64,000 nt of DNA, from contig CM077115.1 in the NCBI GenBank assembly GCA_039619475.1, positions 39,318,444 through 39,382,443 on the forward strand. Direction: 5' to 3'. A program made the position numbers and the translations under genes. Below are positions 11,609 through 22,598 of the stretch, piece after piece. The notes below the pieces were generated by a model. That model was not told where the DNA came from and did not search any database. It was given only the letters and a program-made list of their open reading frames with translations. Every line of letters starts with the position of its first letter. The first letter of the stretch is position 1. The stretch is from Icerya purchasi. Lineage: Eukaryota > Arthropoda > Insecta > Hemiptera > Monophlebidae.

Positions 11609-11639
11609 GAAACTTACTCCTCATTCTCTAACCCGGATT

Positions 11640-11935
11640 CTTTTAATTTTTCCATTCACCCTTCCTTTCCTCTCTATCGCTCGTTTCTTAACTTCTCATC
11701 TATGCGTCGCTCTAATATCTCTGCGACATGCTGCCTGCGTCTTGGGCATAGTTTGCTCTCTTCGTCGTTTTTCCAGTTCTCTCTCATGCCATATCGCCCT
11801 CTTACATCGCTCCAACGGTCACTTTATGTGTGACCCTGATCACATAATATTTAAATATTCTTCACTTTCAATCGATTTTCCTTTATCAAGCAGTGTTTCC
11901 ACTCTTATACTAAATAGCACTTTATTTATTATTTC
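11640..11935 (+). mobile_element. Fragment of the RNase H/zinc-finger non-LTR family (3' coding part)
   Basis: Reads MRRSNISATCCLRLGHSLLS, then a region ending in a CDPDHI-type remnant of the C-terminal zinc finger. It closely parallels the minus-strand copies at 41.1 and 54.8 kb (MRRSNISAICRLRFRHSLLS and CDPDHVMFEC). Both 5' and 3' ends are missing. It meets a second copy in opposite orientation near 11.94 kb. Not translatable. Confidence 0.7.
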
Positions 11936-12260
11936 CCTTCCTTCTCTTTTTTTTTTCTCCTTTTCTTGGACTTGTCAACCAAGGACCTTCACCTAGAAAC
12001 AAATAGAAAGAAAAGTTTGAAATTTGGAAGAAGGCAGCAGAGAATGGCTAAAACGCGTACGAGCAATGAAAACAACATCAGAACGTCGAAGAGAGGGATG
12101 CAAAAGAAACCATGAATATAGGAAGGAAGAGTAGGCTGAACAGACAGATGAAATGAATAATTATTAGAAAAAGAGGGCATATTTGTTAATGAAGCGGCTG
12201 ATTCCTTGGCTCGGTCTGCTGCTTCCTCACGCCTACTATTTAAAAAAAACTGCAAACCTC
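11936..12260 (-). mobile_element. 3' end of the same non-LTR family, inverted
   Basis: On the minus strand it runs from part of the RNase H/C-terminal region (HLSVQPTLPSYIHGFFCIPL) into the 3' signature GGTCCTTGGTTGAC (about 11973-11986) and then an A-rich tail (about 11940-11965). The 50.4-kb copy has the same order, including HLSVQPTLSSYIHGFFCILL. Together with the preceding plus-strand fragment it makes a tail-to-tail pair. Confidence 0.7.
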
Positions 12261-12573
12261 CTATCGATATGTAAAAGCTTTCATATTAGATTATGGTGTC
12301 GTATTTTTTGTTGGCTATTTCACATGTCATAAAAATCTGATTCTTTTTCTTCTCCCTGTCACCAGTTCTTGAGCCAATGTCCATGTTGACAAAATAAGAG
12401 GAAATAGCGAAAAAAATTAAATTTATGCATCTAAATGAAGCTGTTCGTTGCGGTACGTAAGTTGGGGGCAAACTAGGTAGAATTTTAATGTACGTTATCC
12501 GAAAGTTCCAATAATAATGTGACGTATTCTTTTTGTTTTATTTTTTTATTTTTTTTTTGTTTATTTTTTTTTT
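12261..12573. other. Spacer, no gene seen
   Basis: No coding family recognised. The right end (about 12530-12573) is T-rich and is probably the poly-A tail of the adjacent minus-strand SINE. Confidence 0.4.
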
Positions 12574-12665
12574 GGACATTAACCCAGAGTAAAAATTTTT
12601 AAAGTGCAGTGTGCAGCAGCGGAATATCACAACCTAACGAAACAGTATTGCCCGACCAACTACAC
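12574..12665 (-). mobile_element. tRNA-derived SINE, minus-strand copy
   Basis: On the minus strand an A-box-like TAGTTGGTCGGG (12651-12662) starts a ~90-bp segment that parallels the adjacent plus-strand SINE and ends in a shared GGTTAATGTCC tail signature followed by a long A-rich tail. The B box is badly eroded. RNA polymerase III promoter function is inferred from family resemblance only. Confidence 0.55.
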
Positions 12666-12716
12666 CATGATAGCTGGCTGACGTGTCCGCTTGTTTTTAC
12701 TTCATCCGGTTGATGC

Positions 12717-12826
12717 GTCGTAGTTGGTTGAGTATGCTGCCTCGTTCAGGTAGAGAATCTGGTTTGAACCCCATTCTGTAATATAGAAAAATTTCTCTTC
12801 GCTCTGAGTTAATGTACCGCCCCAAA
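12717..12826 (+). mobile_element. tRNA-derived SINE, plus-strand copy
   Basis: A box TAGTTGGTTGAG (12721-12732) and B box GGTTTGAACCC (12761-12771) sit about 28 bases apart, as in tRNA genes and tRNA-derived SINEs. The body ends with CTGAGTTAATGTACCGCCCC and a short A-run. No cloverleaf is evident, so it is a SINE head and not a working tRNA. Confidence 0.65.
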
Positions 12827-14963
12827 AACGATACCTTTTTTCCCCACTTTTCTGCTATGTTTTTATTGTTTTTTTGAGCGATTCCTTACATTTCTGTTCA
12901 GGAAAGTTCAGTTTACACGTTCAAAAAAAAAAAAAAGGTTTTTCCTTGCGGGTTTCAACACATATACTCGTATTTTTACTAATAATATGACTCACTGTGT
13001 ATGTATTTATTACTATTTTTGGGGCCCATATTGACCAATTTACTCGCAGGCTCTTCGAATTTAAATATATGGCATAACCGTTATGAAATTATAAAATTTT
13101 TCATTAACTATTAATAATAGCATAAGCCCCTCTACATGTAACATGTTCCAACTCTCAACATACTTGTATTAATCGACTTCTTTCAATGCAACAATTAAAA
13201 TAACTGCAATGGACCTCTTCTTCTTATTGCATTTTTTTCACATATTAACACAAGTCTAAATGATGTAAAGTGTTCGGACTTTTATCCATTTCACGTTTTC
13301 CTCCGAATCTTCAATTTCACTAAGTTTTTATTCTATTGTAATTCTGTTCTTTCGCTGTATCTTAAATTTTTTCATATGAAATTATGATTGGCAGATTTTT
13401 CGTCAATCTGTCCGCCATCACCTAAGCATTTTATAATAAGCTCCAGGCTCATTTTTCATTCTATGTCTAATTTAATAAGTTCATCCTTCTTACCCGCTCA
13501 AGATTAAAATTTTATTTTGCTTAGCCGCAGCAAAGACGGATCCGTATAGTTTTTTGTCTTACCAAGTTGAAGCGATTTTACTGTACGTTTTTACTAATGC
13601 GAAATATGCGTATTTATTGATAAAATGCCTATATGCACATAGTCCACTGTTTATCTAACGATCCATCATGATATGTTCCTGTTCAATATCTAGATGTTTG
13701 ATCGAAAACCGGTTAATGTTGCTGTCCCGTTACAACTTACAAATCGGAATTTTGTAATTATTATAGATATTTTAATTTGCTGGTTTTTATAATTTTTTTT
13801 ATCCCAGTATTTATTTAAAATTACGGACCGTTTAGTAATATTATGGTACATCCGTTTTTTCCTTAATACTGATAAAAATTTTATCACAATCCAGCTTGAA
13901 TTTAACGGAAATTAGACCTCATTCGGAATATCATCTAGAAGCAAATTTTTGAAAGAATATGAGTACGCTATTTTTTTTGCAGTTCCACCAAACTATATTT
14001 GCTTTTTGTTTTGTTTTTTTTGTATATTTTCTTTCTCTTCTACCTTGGTGCGACATAATTTGTTGTTCTAGCCCTGAAACTCTTCTTTTCTCTTCCATTA
14101 TCGCTTCTGGCATTCTTTTAGCATCTTCGGAAGAACGTGCATTTATTTATTTCTACTTCTAATTTTATTTACGTTATATTTGAGCTAAAAATGTAATTTG
14201 TTTCACACTTTTTACATAATTTTTCTCCCCGTTATATGATGCTATGTAATTTTCATCAGAGCTGCTACATCTCTTTCGTCCCACTATACCAGTTTTCTTC
14301 ATCTAGAATTTCAAATTCCTATTGTTAATTTTAAACATCGTCGATATTTCTACGGTCTGTTTCTTAATTCTGCTAATGAGTAAACGTAATCATTTATTTT
14401 TAATGTATAATTAACGTATCTTTTCATATGTACGGTATCATCGGCGACGTTATTAGTGTTTACAGCGTAAATATTAAAAGCGAATCTCCTATAATGAGAA
14501 ATTGGCGATTGTGTAATAAGGTTCTATTTCTAAATATTCCTTTAGTTTCCTCATAACGCGATACTTAGTGTTTGAGCACTTCTGGTCTTTTTTCATTCGA
14601 GTGTATTTTATTATCTACGACCTATATTGTTATCATCGGACCATAGTTTATCTGAAATCCACTAAAACTACGAGTATGTAGCCCCACTCAATAGACTGCG
14701 AATCCGAAAAAAGTTTTATGCCGTGTTTTTCATAGCCGTGGTACGAATAGTCGGGAAGGAGGCGAATAACGGGCTTGTAAATAAGCCCGATAATTTAATT
14801 GGCACCGTATGTCGGGAGAGAACAGTACAATCATAGACTGAAATTACAAAAGCGAAATCTTATAAAACATGCGTCATCTGTTTCACTGCGAACATGAAAC
14901 ATATGATTTTTCGTTTCTTATTTTCCTACTTGCGTAGTTATTTTAACCAGACTGACGAGAAGC
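12827..14963. other. AT-rich spacer, no gene seen
   Basis: About 2.1 kb of T-rich plus-strand sequence with only short chance frames. Nothing recognised. Confidence 0.45.
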
Positions 14964-14967
14964 AAAA

Positions 14968-14999
<32 letters not shown>

Positions 15000-15015
15000 G
15001 AAGAAAAAGAAGAGG
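14964..15015. repeat. Poly-A run grading into GAAGAAAAA repeats
   Basis: Twenty-seven A residues followed by short purine repeats. Could be an old retroelement tail, but no element body is seen next to it. Confidence 0.8.
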
Positions 15016-15127
15016 TGTATAGGCGGAAGTTTCCTTAAAACAAAAAAAAACACAAAACATCAACGACAGGTAATGATGCTAAGGGACGTTAGATGAATTC
15101 GTACAGAAAGTTGTAAGAAATCTCGGG

Positions 15128-15205
15128 GTAGGCAGATAGAGTGGCGTGTGTGTGAGTGTAGGCAGGTAGAGTGGTGTGCGTAGGCAGGCAGGCAGGTAGT
15201 AAATA
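15128..15205. repeat. Short tandem repeat of GTAGGCAGGTAGAGTGG type
   Basis: Two to three imperfect copies of a ~30-bp unit containing GGCAGRTAGAGTGG, trailing into GGCA tetranucleotide repeats (15182-15198). Confidence 0.8.
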
Positions 15206-17400
15206 ATAGTAAAGGTAATGAGTAATTTTCAATAATGAAACTGAATAAATATGAAGAAATTTGGATTATGACAACAGACAGATAGGCCGAGTTCGAGGTG
15301 CAGGAGCAAAGTGACAGCCGGAAGGTTGAATTTTGACGGATTAAACAAGTTAAGGTAGCGTAAAAATGCTTCTTCCGCTCGGGTCGTTTCCAGGTAATTG
15401 ATGCCGCCCCGGGGTCGTCCCGAATAAAGTCCGTCATCGATCCCTTACGGTTCTCTTAATCGACCGAAATTACGAAAAGTAGCCAACACGCAGGCGGGCA
15501 CGACGTAGAATTAGAGCGAGGCATGCCGGAATAGAGACCGTTGGCCGGCGTTTGAAATGTTCGATCTGCTTCTATCATCGTCAGATGTGATAACTGCTGA
15601 AGGGGATCGGATAGGTACGCCGGTATGAACACCGGTAATAGCATAGAGCGACTACCCTATCATTATAGCTACTGTTGGCAGCTCGGAGGTGGTAATTTAG
15701 CGAGATACCCCGGCCCTATACCGAGACGCTTACCTTATTTCCGGTCCATGTGTGTCGTTCGATCATTTTTATATCTAGTTCATTATTTATATAATTATCG
15801 CGATTATATGTGTACACATCCTTCTTTTGTTTTATACGTACCGTTCGAAAAAGATCAGTCGGCTTTTTCTGGTTTTTTCCGAGTGTCGGAAATTTCACCC
15901 CGTTGGCGTCCACATAAAAAAAAAAATGAAGCAACAAAAAAACCAACCTGAAGACTAATCATTATTACACTTAATTGTGTAATTGAAATTCGTGAAAATC
16001 GCTACACTGATCGTGGCTCAGAGTTAACGTCACATGGACGAATATAAAAGTAAATAATTGAATTATTATACGAATTAATTCGGATTGCTTACTGATATCA
16101 AAAAAAAAAAAAAACAAAAAAAAAAAAAGCGGTAGGCGAGTCCAGTGTGTATGATGGTAATAGGCATGAGATAAAATGCATCTTATGAAAGTGGAAGGTG
16201 ACTTAGTCGAAGACACTACATAGATCAATTATTTGGAGAGAATCGACGTAATTAAACGAGGAAAATTCGGGCAAGTTAAGTTCAGCTCTCTTTTATACTT
16301 ATTGCAAAGCATATTTGACCGCAAAGCTAATGCTTTTTGTGATCGTATTTAATGAAACCGAGATCTTTGGTAGGATCTCAGGATCTCCGGTAGGGGAAGG
16401 TATGAAACTAAATAGGTTCTTTTGGCACTTGTATCGGCCACTTCACTTGCCACGCAAAGGTAAATAACAATAAGATAAACTTTCGGATTTTATAAGAATG
16501 TATTTTATAGCATGAACCGAATGAGCCTCAGTTGTTCGTCTGTGAGGACGTCGAAGCGTCTGATTCTACCGAGTCGTTTCAGGTACAATTGGTTTTAAAT
16601 CACCTCCAATTCGTATTATACGATAGGACATTTTTATTAAACGTCGGTTTTTCTTATTCAGAGCCTGTCACAATTATGTTGACCAAAGTAAACTTTAAAT
16701 GAGATAATTAACCGTTTAAAAACCGGTTATTAAGACCGTTTGAAAATTTAAGTAATTGAAAATTAGTCGTTACTTCTTTTAAATCTGGTTTTACGAACCA
16801 GTCGGGTTTTCTAATTTTTGTTTTAACGTCGAGACCCCATTTAACAATTTTATTCCAAAATGATTGCAAAACTGTGTCTTAAATGTCGAATCTGCATTCC
16901 TCTTAATACTTTCACGAATCGCTGAACTGCAATTTTTACATGTAGCTTAACGTCTTTGACAAGGTTAATTAAATTATTTTAAAAAAAGTAAATAAAATAC
17001 CTATAAATATTTCAACCTCTCGATGCTTTAAAAAGTGACAAGAACAAACGTGATCACAAAATAAATAAATCGTGATATATAGTATATACACATTATAATG
17101 GAAGAAACAACAAAAGTTGAAGATGCCAGAGATGTCATACATAAATAAATACGTATAATTACTGATAAAGACACACTTTGTCTCGGGCAGTTCTGGAAAT
17201 TGTAGATCAGCCGAATTCGTATGAATGTAAAAATGCTTATACAATTTTATTAAGGTTGCGAAAATAGAAAATTTAAAATCAATTGGAAAAAAAAGTGGGC
17301 CAAACGTCGGGAGATGGCCCAAAAAGAAAAGAAAAAAAAAAAGATCAATCGTAAGCATTTTAACAAACGTGTACTTCACTCAATAACATACAAAAAAAAT
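15206..17400. other. Spacer, no gene seen
   Basis: Moderate AT content with several A-runs. Open frames up to 136 codons exist but look compositional (poly-Phe/Leu on minus), and I recognise no family. Confidence 0.4.
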
Positions 17401-17474
17401 ATATAATAAAACACCGACTAGTTTCGAACTATATCGTTCACGATCAAATTCGAAACTAGGTCAGTGTTTTATAT
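17401..17474. repeat. Inverted repeat built on the GTTCGAAACTAGTCGGTG motif
   Basis: The arms AACACCGACTAGTTTCGAA (plus) and TTCGAAACTAGGTCAGTGTT are near-perfect reverse complements separated by about 20 bases. The minus-strand reading of the left arm is the motif also seen near 9.3, 36.3 and 41.0 kb. It may be two opposed ends of one repeat family. Confidence 0.75.
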
Positions 17475-17491
17475 TTTTTATATTTGTTTTT

Positions 17492-17880
17492 TCAATTACC
17501 ATCTTCTTCTTCAGGTGCCTTCTCCTCGAAGGAGGGGTTAACTATCATATGACGAAACTGTTCTCTATTGCCGGCTATCCTTAAGGCTTCTGAAACTTTC
17601 CTGCTATTCAACCATTCCGGTATATTTTTAGTCCAGTCCGTTCTTCTTCTTCCTCGGCTTCGTTTCCCTTCAATATTTCCCCTTGTAAGATAATTTGTTA
17701 AAGAGCTCATATTTATTACTTCTAATTATATGTTCTAGGGGCCTTCTAACTTTCTTCCTTTTACCAAAGCTATCAATTCTCTATCCTTTTTTTCATTCTG
17801 TGCAACACTTCCTTATTGGAAACTTTATCGACCCATGATATTTTTAATATCCTTCTGTACAGCTACATTTCAAATGCTTG
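17492..17880 (-). pseudogene. Non-LTR retrotransposon ORF2 C-terminus, minus strand
   Basis: On the minus strand the order is LQAFEM, LYRRILKISWVDKVSNKEVL, then GNIEGKRSRGRRRTDWTKNI and EALRIAGNREQFRHMIVN near the stop. This is the C-terminal part following the RT domain in the endonuclease-plus-RT non-LTR elements common in arthropods. A stop replaces Trp before LYRR, and the stretch 17710-17800 needs a frame change, so it is dead. Only the 3' terminal ~390 bp remain. A plus-strand relic of another element starts 75 bp away. Confidence 0.75.
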
Positions 17881-17954
17881 TAATCTTAGTCATAACATAT
17901 TTTTATTGTGTTTTATTTGTGCCTATGCTATTAATTGAATAAGATTAATCATAT

Positions 17955-18575
17955 GAGGATATTGAAGTAGTGAGCCGCTTTACATATTTAGGCTTTATAG
18001 TGGAAAATAGCGGCGGATGTGAGATACGCCACAGAACACAGATTGCACGCAACGCAATGAGCCGCTTAAAAATAATTTGGACTGACTCCGTCCTGTTAGT
18101 AAAGGTGTAAAGATTCGGCTAATGAACTCCCTCGTTTTCTCAGTATTTCTATATGGTGCAGTGGTCGTTGATCAGCGTAGACAAAAAACGTACTCGAAAT
18201 GTGGTGCTGGAGGCACATGCTGCGTGTCCCATGGACAGCTAGGAGAACCAATGTCTCCATACTAAAAGAGATTGGTAACTCGGAAGAGGCTATCATGCTC
18301 TGCAGGATACTGCGGTATTTTGGTCAAGCGATCAGAGCGAACAATTTGGAAACACAGCTCATCCAAGGAAAGGTCAACGGAAGAAGAAGTCCTTGTCGTG
18401 TGCCGCCGACTAGATGGTCGGACGCGGGGTGCAAAGCTGCTGGCCGTACCTTTCGGGATTGTGTACACATCGCAAGGGGGATCGGAATTGTTGGCGCAGT
18501 CTGATCAACCGGGTGACAGATCATGGACACGATGGGGCTTACATAGGGTGAGACGCTATACCCTATGATGATGAA
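17955..18575 (+). pseudogene. RT-element relic, plus strand (RTE-like C-terminus)
   Basis: Reading frames in sequence give SRFTYLGFIVENSGG, IRHRTQIARNAMSRLKIIW, then MWCWRHMLRVPWTARRTNVS, LIQGKVNGRRSPCRVPPTRW and finally RNCWRSLINRVTDHGHDGAY before a TGA. These are the thumb-to-C-terminus segments of RTE-like endonuclease/RT proteins. There are at least three frame changes and in-frame stops. A short ATGATGATGA stretch follows the stop. The 3' portion is duplicated in inverse orientation near 25.8 kb. Confidence 0.8.
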
Positions 18576-18880
18576 ACATACCCGTAAATATAAACACGAT
18601 ATCAAAATATATGCATATAGCGCAATGTAACAGGAATGTAAAAAACTATATTTAACTTTGAAAAGTTAAATATGCAACCGAATTAATAGTAAAAACGGTT
18701 AAAATTCTGCTAATTAATGTGAAATGAATTGATGTCGAGTTTTTATCGTTGATTTTAATCATTTTTTTCATAAAAGGCAGTTCGTTCCTGCATACGTAAT
18801 AGAAAATATTTCGCAGACATTTACCGTTAAAAGCAATTTCCGACAACGGCTATTGTCTGTCATTCGATTTAGCAGGTTAT
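18330..18880 (+). repeat. Left arm of ~0.55-kb inverted duplicate
   Basis: The 3' part of the RTE-like relic plus about 300 bp of non-coding sequence matches 25532-26090 in reverse complement at high identity (long stretches with no difference by eye). Both copies stop matching at the same 3' point but start at different 5' points. That is what two 5'-truncated retrocopies sharing one 3' UTR would show. Confidence 0.85.
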
Positions 18881-19299
18881 ACATAAACATAACCGAGAGA
18901 TTACCCCTTCTTCTTGCGACAGGGTAGATAGCTCAGCGAGTATTTCGATATAATTTGAGCGGCTGAATGCTGACGGAATTTACATATTACATATTTTATA
19001 AAATAGATTTGTATTTTTTTGGAACAATTGTATTCCAGGTAGACAAACAGACACGGGGGGAATAGTATTTTCATATTTCAATACCGAATTTTTGCATTAG
19101 TAAATCGGAAGGAAGCAGCGACGAATCTGTAAAACTCGGAAAATCTGCAAAACTTGCGCGATACGAATGGAGAAATGTGATTTAGAGTGTTTTTCTCGTA
19201 ATTCCTAAATATCTGAAACATGCTCAAATTCTCGTCATTTATTGTACGGCCATTAAAAAAAAAAAGCGAAAACACGACGAATATTGAACGCTGAAATTT
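18881..19299. other. Spacer, no gene seen
   Basis: No recognised feature. Confidence 0.4.
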
Positions 19300-19465
19300 A
19301 CTTTACTCAGCTGAATGAATTCATCAAGTCCTGTTCTAATTCTGTACAATCCTCCTGATCAGTTATGTTTTTTCATATAGCTCTGTATCATCAGCATAAA
19401 CAAACAATTTCGATTTGTTCACAATATTTAACACATCGTCTGCGGATAAAAGTGATCTAAATTAA
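19300..19465 (-). pseudogene. RT palm fragment with YADD motif, minus strand
   Basis: The minus strand reads ADDVLNIVNKSKLFVYADD followed by TELYEK. The YADD box (19379-19402) is the RT catalytic motif, and the preceding segment corresponds to the usual INDL...FADDTKLY context of Jockey/CR1-type elements. Just downstream QEDCTELEQDL continues in a shifted frame. It is a short and dead fragment. Confidence 0.7.
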
Positions 19466-19610
19466 AGTGTCCTCCCATAAATGTGACATATTGTTCCCGG
19501 ACGTATCGATGTAAAGCAAATAATTCCATTGAAAACCCTGAAAACTGAAAAAATTGATTATGCAACAATTATGGACGGTAGTATCGTAGAAAATTTTAAA
19601 TATCTAGAAG

Positions 19611-19642
19611 ATATATATATATATATATATATATACATATTA
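19611..19642. repeat. AT microsatellite left of SINE
   Basis: Alternating AT tract directly bordering the SINE head. A matching tract follows the SINE tail at 19901-19932, so the SINE probably landed in, or seeded, an AT repeat. Confidence 0.85.
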
Positions 19643-19644
19643 TA

Positions 19645-19900
19645 GGCAGCGTGGTAGCCTAGTGGTTAAGGTGCTTGGCTACCAAATCAGAGGTGTCCAT
19701 AGGTTATCGAGACTTGCCTCGTCTCGGATCCAAGTCGCTCCCAAGTTTACCCAGTCTAAAATAATTGGGTACCACAGAAAAATGGGAAAGGAACTGGCCC
19801 TACTACTCTGATTAGTGCCGTTTGGCTTAGTACATTGTGAACCTTAACTTCACAATCCTAACGCCCTGTCAAAGGTATGGGACCTACTTTACTTTACTTT
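19645..19900 (+). mobile_element. tRNA-derived SINE, ~256 bp
   Basis: The head has an A box TAGCCTAGTGG (19655-19665) and a B-box-like GGTTATCGAGAC (19702-19713) in tRNA-like spacing. A ~150-bp body follows, and the 3' end is ACTTT repeated three times (19886-19900), a typical simple-sequence SINE tail. The same head occurs on the minus strand at 29.68-29.77 kb, confirming a dispersed family. It sits inside an RT relic. Confidence 0.8.
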
Positions 19901-20480
19901 ATATATATATATACATATATATGTATATATCGATAAATCCTTGAACTGGAAAAAAAACTTTCAAAGTTTAAATTCGAAAATAAGGCATGCCCCAGCTTTA
20001 TATAAAATAAAACAGGTTCTAGCATATCGCACATTTATACTATAATTCGATAATAATGTTTAGAATTTTATATGGAATTCAAATATATTATGTGGCGCTA
20101 AGAAACAGAAATAAATAAAATAAGAAAAATGCAGAAAAGGTATTTGAAACTTATACTGGAAGCAAAACGACTTTAGATTAATTATGTGTGAAAAGAAAAC
20201 AACAAAATGTCCCACCCAGGATTTCTATTATAGGGGTTACTAGAATTTAATGTCAATAATATAAAATTACCATCTAGGCGGAAATTAACGAGAAACCAAA
20301 ATAATATATATTACATCTATCGCCGGGGCGTAAATCTACGAATTGATAATATTGATAAATCAGTTCTAATTAAACTAATAAGTACAATCGTTAAATCATA
20401 TACTAAAAGAAAAACAACTTGGTGGTGTGTGGAAAAGGGAAGTATATGGCTGAAAAAATGGTGTAAAGAGTAAAACATAC

Positions 20481-22484
20481 GTCCCGAATCATTCTATATT
20501 ATAATTTTCTTCTATTGTTCTTTTTTTATTTATTCGTTTTCGTCCTTCCTTGTTTTTTTTCTTCTTCGTTTTTTCTTTCTTTTGCTTATATTTGAAGATA
20601 TTTACCTGCCCTCATGTATATACAGATATGAGTATTTACGGTGTGTGTACGTATTTATATGTGTGTACTATGTTATAATTTATATAATCTTAAGCTGATT
20701 TATGATGTATATAGGATAAGCAAGAATAGTTGTAATGTTTGCATTCTGAATAAACGTTAATGAGAGTGTCGGGCACTCACACAACGGAAGTACTCGCGCC
20801 CTGTGAGACCCATAACTTATTTTATATAAAAAAAAACAAAAAAAAAAACAGTCTTTCGGAAATCCGTATAAACAGTATTTGCCTTCCTTGTCGAAACACT
20901 TGCTAATGGAAATGGAACTCATTATACTGGTTGTTGATCTGTCTACCACGCAAGGAGCCGGCTGCCATCTTGAAACGGTGGAACACATTTCGAAATGGCG
21001 ATAATGTTCGTTGTCGGTACAAAAATTAAGTTGATGAACAACTTCATCTCAATCAATGAAGCAGCTTTTGGGTGAAACTCGCAGATATGCCACACAGCTG
21101 GATTCTTTAATCGATTTTAATAGAAATATTAAATTGAATACGAGCGAGTACCGCCCATTTCTGTCTGATTTTGTTTCGCAAATCTGTTACCATGTTTAAT
21201 GCAGTCATATTTTCGTACACGTACCGGATGAATTTTTTATTGTTTTTTTTTTTTTTTTTTTTTATTCGTTTATAAAATCGACGTTTAAAGAATTCGATTT
21301 ATCTCAATAACGGGTGTTACTTCTTCCTCCTTATTCGTTCTTGTTTGTTTCCTATTTTTCAATTTGCTAAGAACCCCCAGTTTTTTTTTCTCTCTCTATC
21401 GAATAAAACACTTTTTCTATTCAGAGCTAAAAAATAATAACAATAAAAAAAGATACCGCTTTATTATTATTTTTATTATGTACTTTCCAACCATTTATGA
21501 CAATGTACGACCGTACGTACAATATACCCTGTAAACGATCAGTTAGCAAAGTAGTTATTGCATCCCGTTTGTTTGGTGTTTTTCGTTCCCGCGATAAACT
21601 GGAATTACTACATTGTCGTTTTGGCTCCGCGATAAATACGTTTAAAATAGCCCGTCTTGGTTGTTCCAATTGTTATTATAATGATTAACGGATTGGTGCG
21701 AGTTATGTATATTCATCATGAATTGTTTGGTGAATTTTTTGCATACAAGGAATTATTACGTTAGATAAAATTTGTTATACTAGTAACTCTTATTTCGAGG
21801 TTTGAGATTTTTCAAGAACATTGCTATTTTTTAAAACTTGTAGTTTCATCATTTAAACAGCTTATAGTCTGGGTTTTGATAATTATTATCAGCACAGTTT
21901 GAAGTAATTCCGTAATTCGTAACGAATCAGCAGAAGTATGTACGATGAGAAACTTGATTATAATATAATAATAACAGAATTGAAATATTAAAAACAACAA
22001 ATATTGGGTTAAAGTAAATTACTTAACTAAAAACCATTAACGTAGATTTATTTAATTCATTTTTTCACGAAATACATAAATATAAATCAATTTATTAATA
22101 ATTAACCGATAATTTATAAATATTATCGGCTAGAGATAAAAAAAATCGACATTATTCAATTATTATTACGCTATTTATTTAACGTAATACTCTGTTAATA
22201 GTTCCAACGGTAAGCTTTTAGTTCATATACATATTTCTCGAAGTTGGGAGAACTTTTTAAGTGTCGAATACCAGCTGAAAAAACTCGATGGAATTAGAGT
22301 ACTCGCTGACATTTTTAAAAATTTTTCATAGCTCATACTATTTTTTCTTTTTTTTCTAATTTTAAAATATCAATAATTTACACTCGGTCGATGAAAAAAT
22401 TAAAACCAATAACAAAATGCCATAAAGAGTATTATTAGACAAAAATTTATATCCTTACAATATTTGCGTAAATTTTTAGTTTAA
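20481..22484. other. AT-rich spacer, no gene seen
   Basis: No recognised feature. Poly-T near 21242-21263. Confidence 0.45.
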
Positions 22485-22550
22485 TAGTGTAATATGTAAG
22501 AATATAATTTGATATATATGTATCAAATTATATTCTTACATATTACGCTA
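22485..22550. repeat. 30-bp hairpin, 29 of 30 positions paired
   Basis: Arms at 22485-22514 and 22521-22550 are reverse complements with a single mismatch and a 6-base loop. An AT microsatellite (22553-22598) abuts the right arm. Could be a cruciform, a solo MITE tip pair or a small-RNA hairpin. Confidence 0.9.
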
Positions 22551-22552
22551 AG

Positions 22553-22589
<37 letters not shown>

Positions 22590-22598
22590 CATATATAC

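Larger units (their letters stand above)
19530..20480 (+). pseudogene. RT thumb/C-terminal relic interrupted by a SINE
   Basis: On the plus strand VENFKYLEDI (ending about 19611) and then, after the SINE and AT tracts, DKSLNWKKNFQSLNSKIRHA, IMFRILYGIQIYYVALRNR, RRKLTRNQNNIYYIYRRGVN and finally a stretch ending WLKKWCKE with a stop. This order matches the segment after the RT palm in Jockey/CR1-like elements (YLG, then LYGIQIWG, then a C-terminal region). Frame changes and stops are present. The relic lies on the strand opposite to the YADD fragment just upstream, so the two are from different copies. Confidence 0.6.

Noticed and set aside
17492..20480. Treating the 17.5-20.5-kb RT relics as one element
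   Set aside because: The pieces alternate strands and carry different C-terminal motifs, so they are at least three separate insertions.
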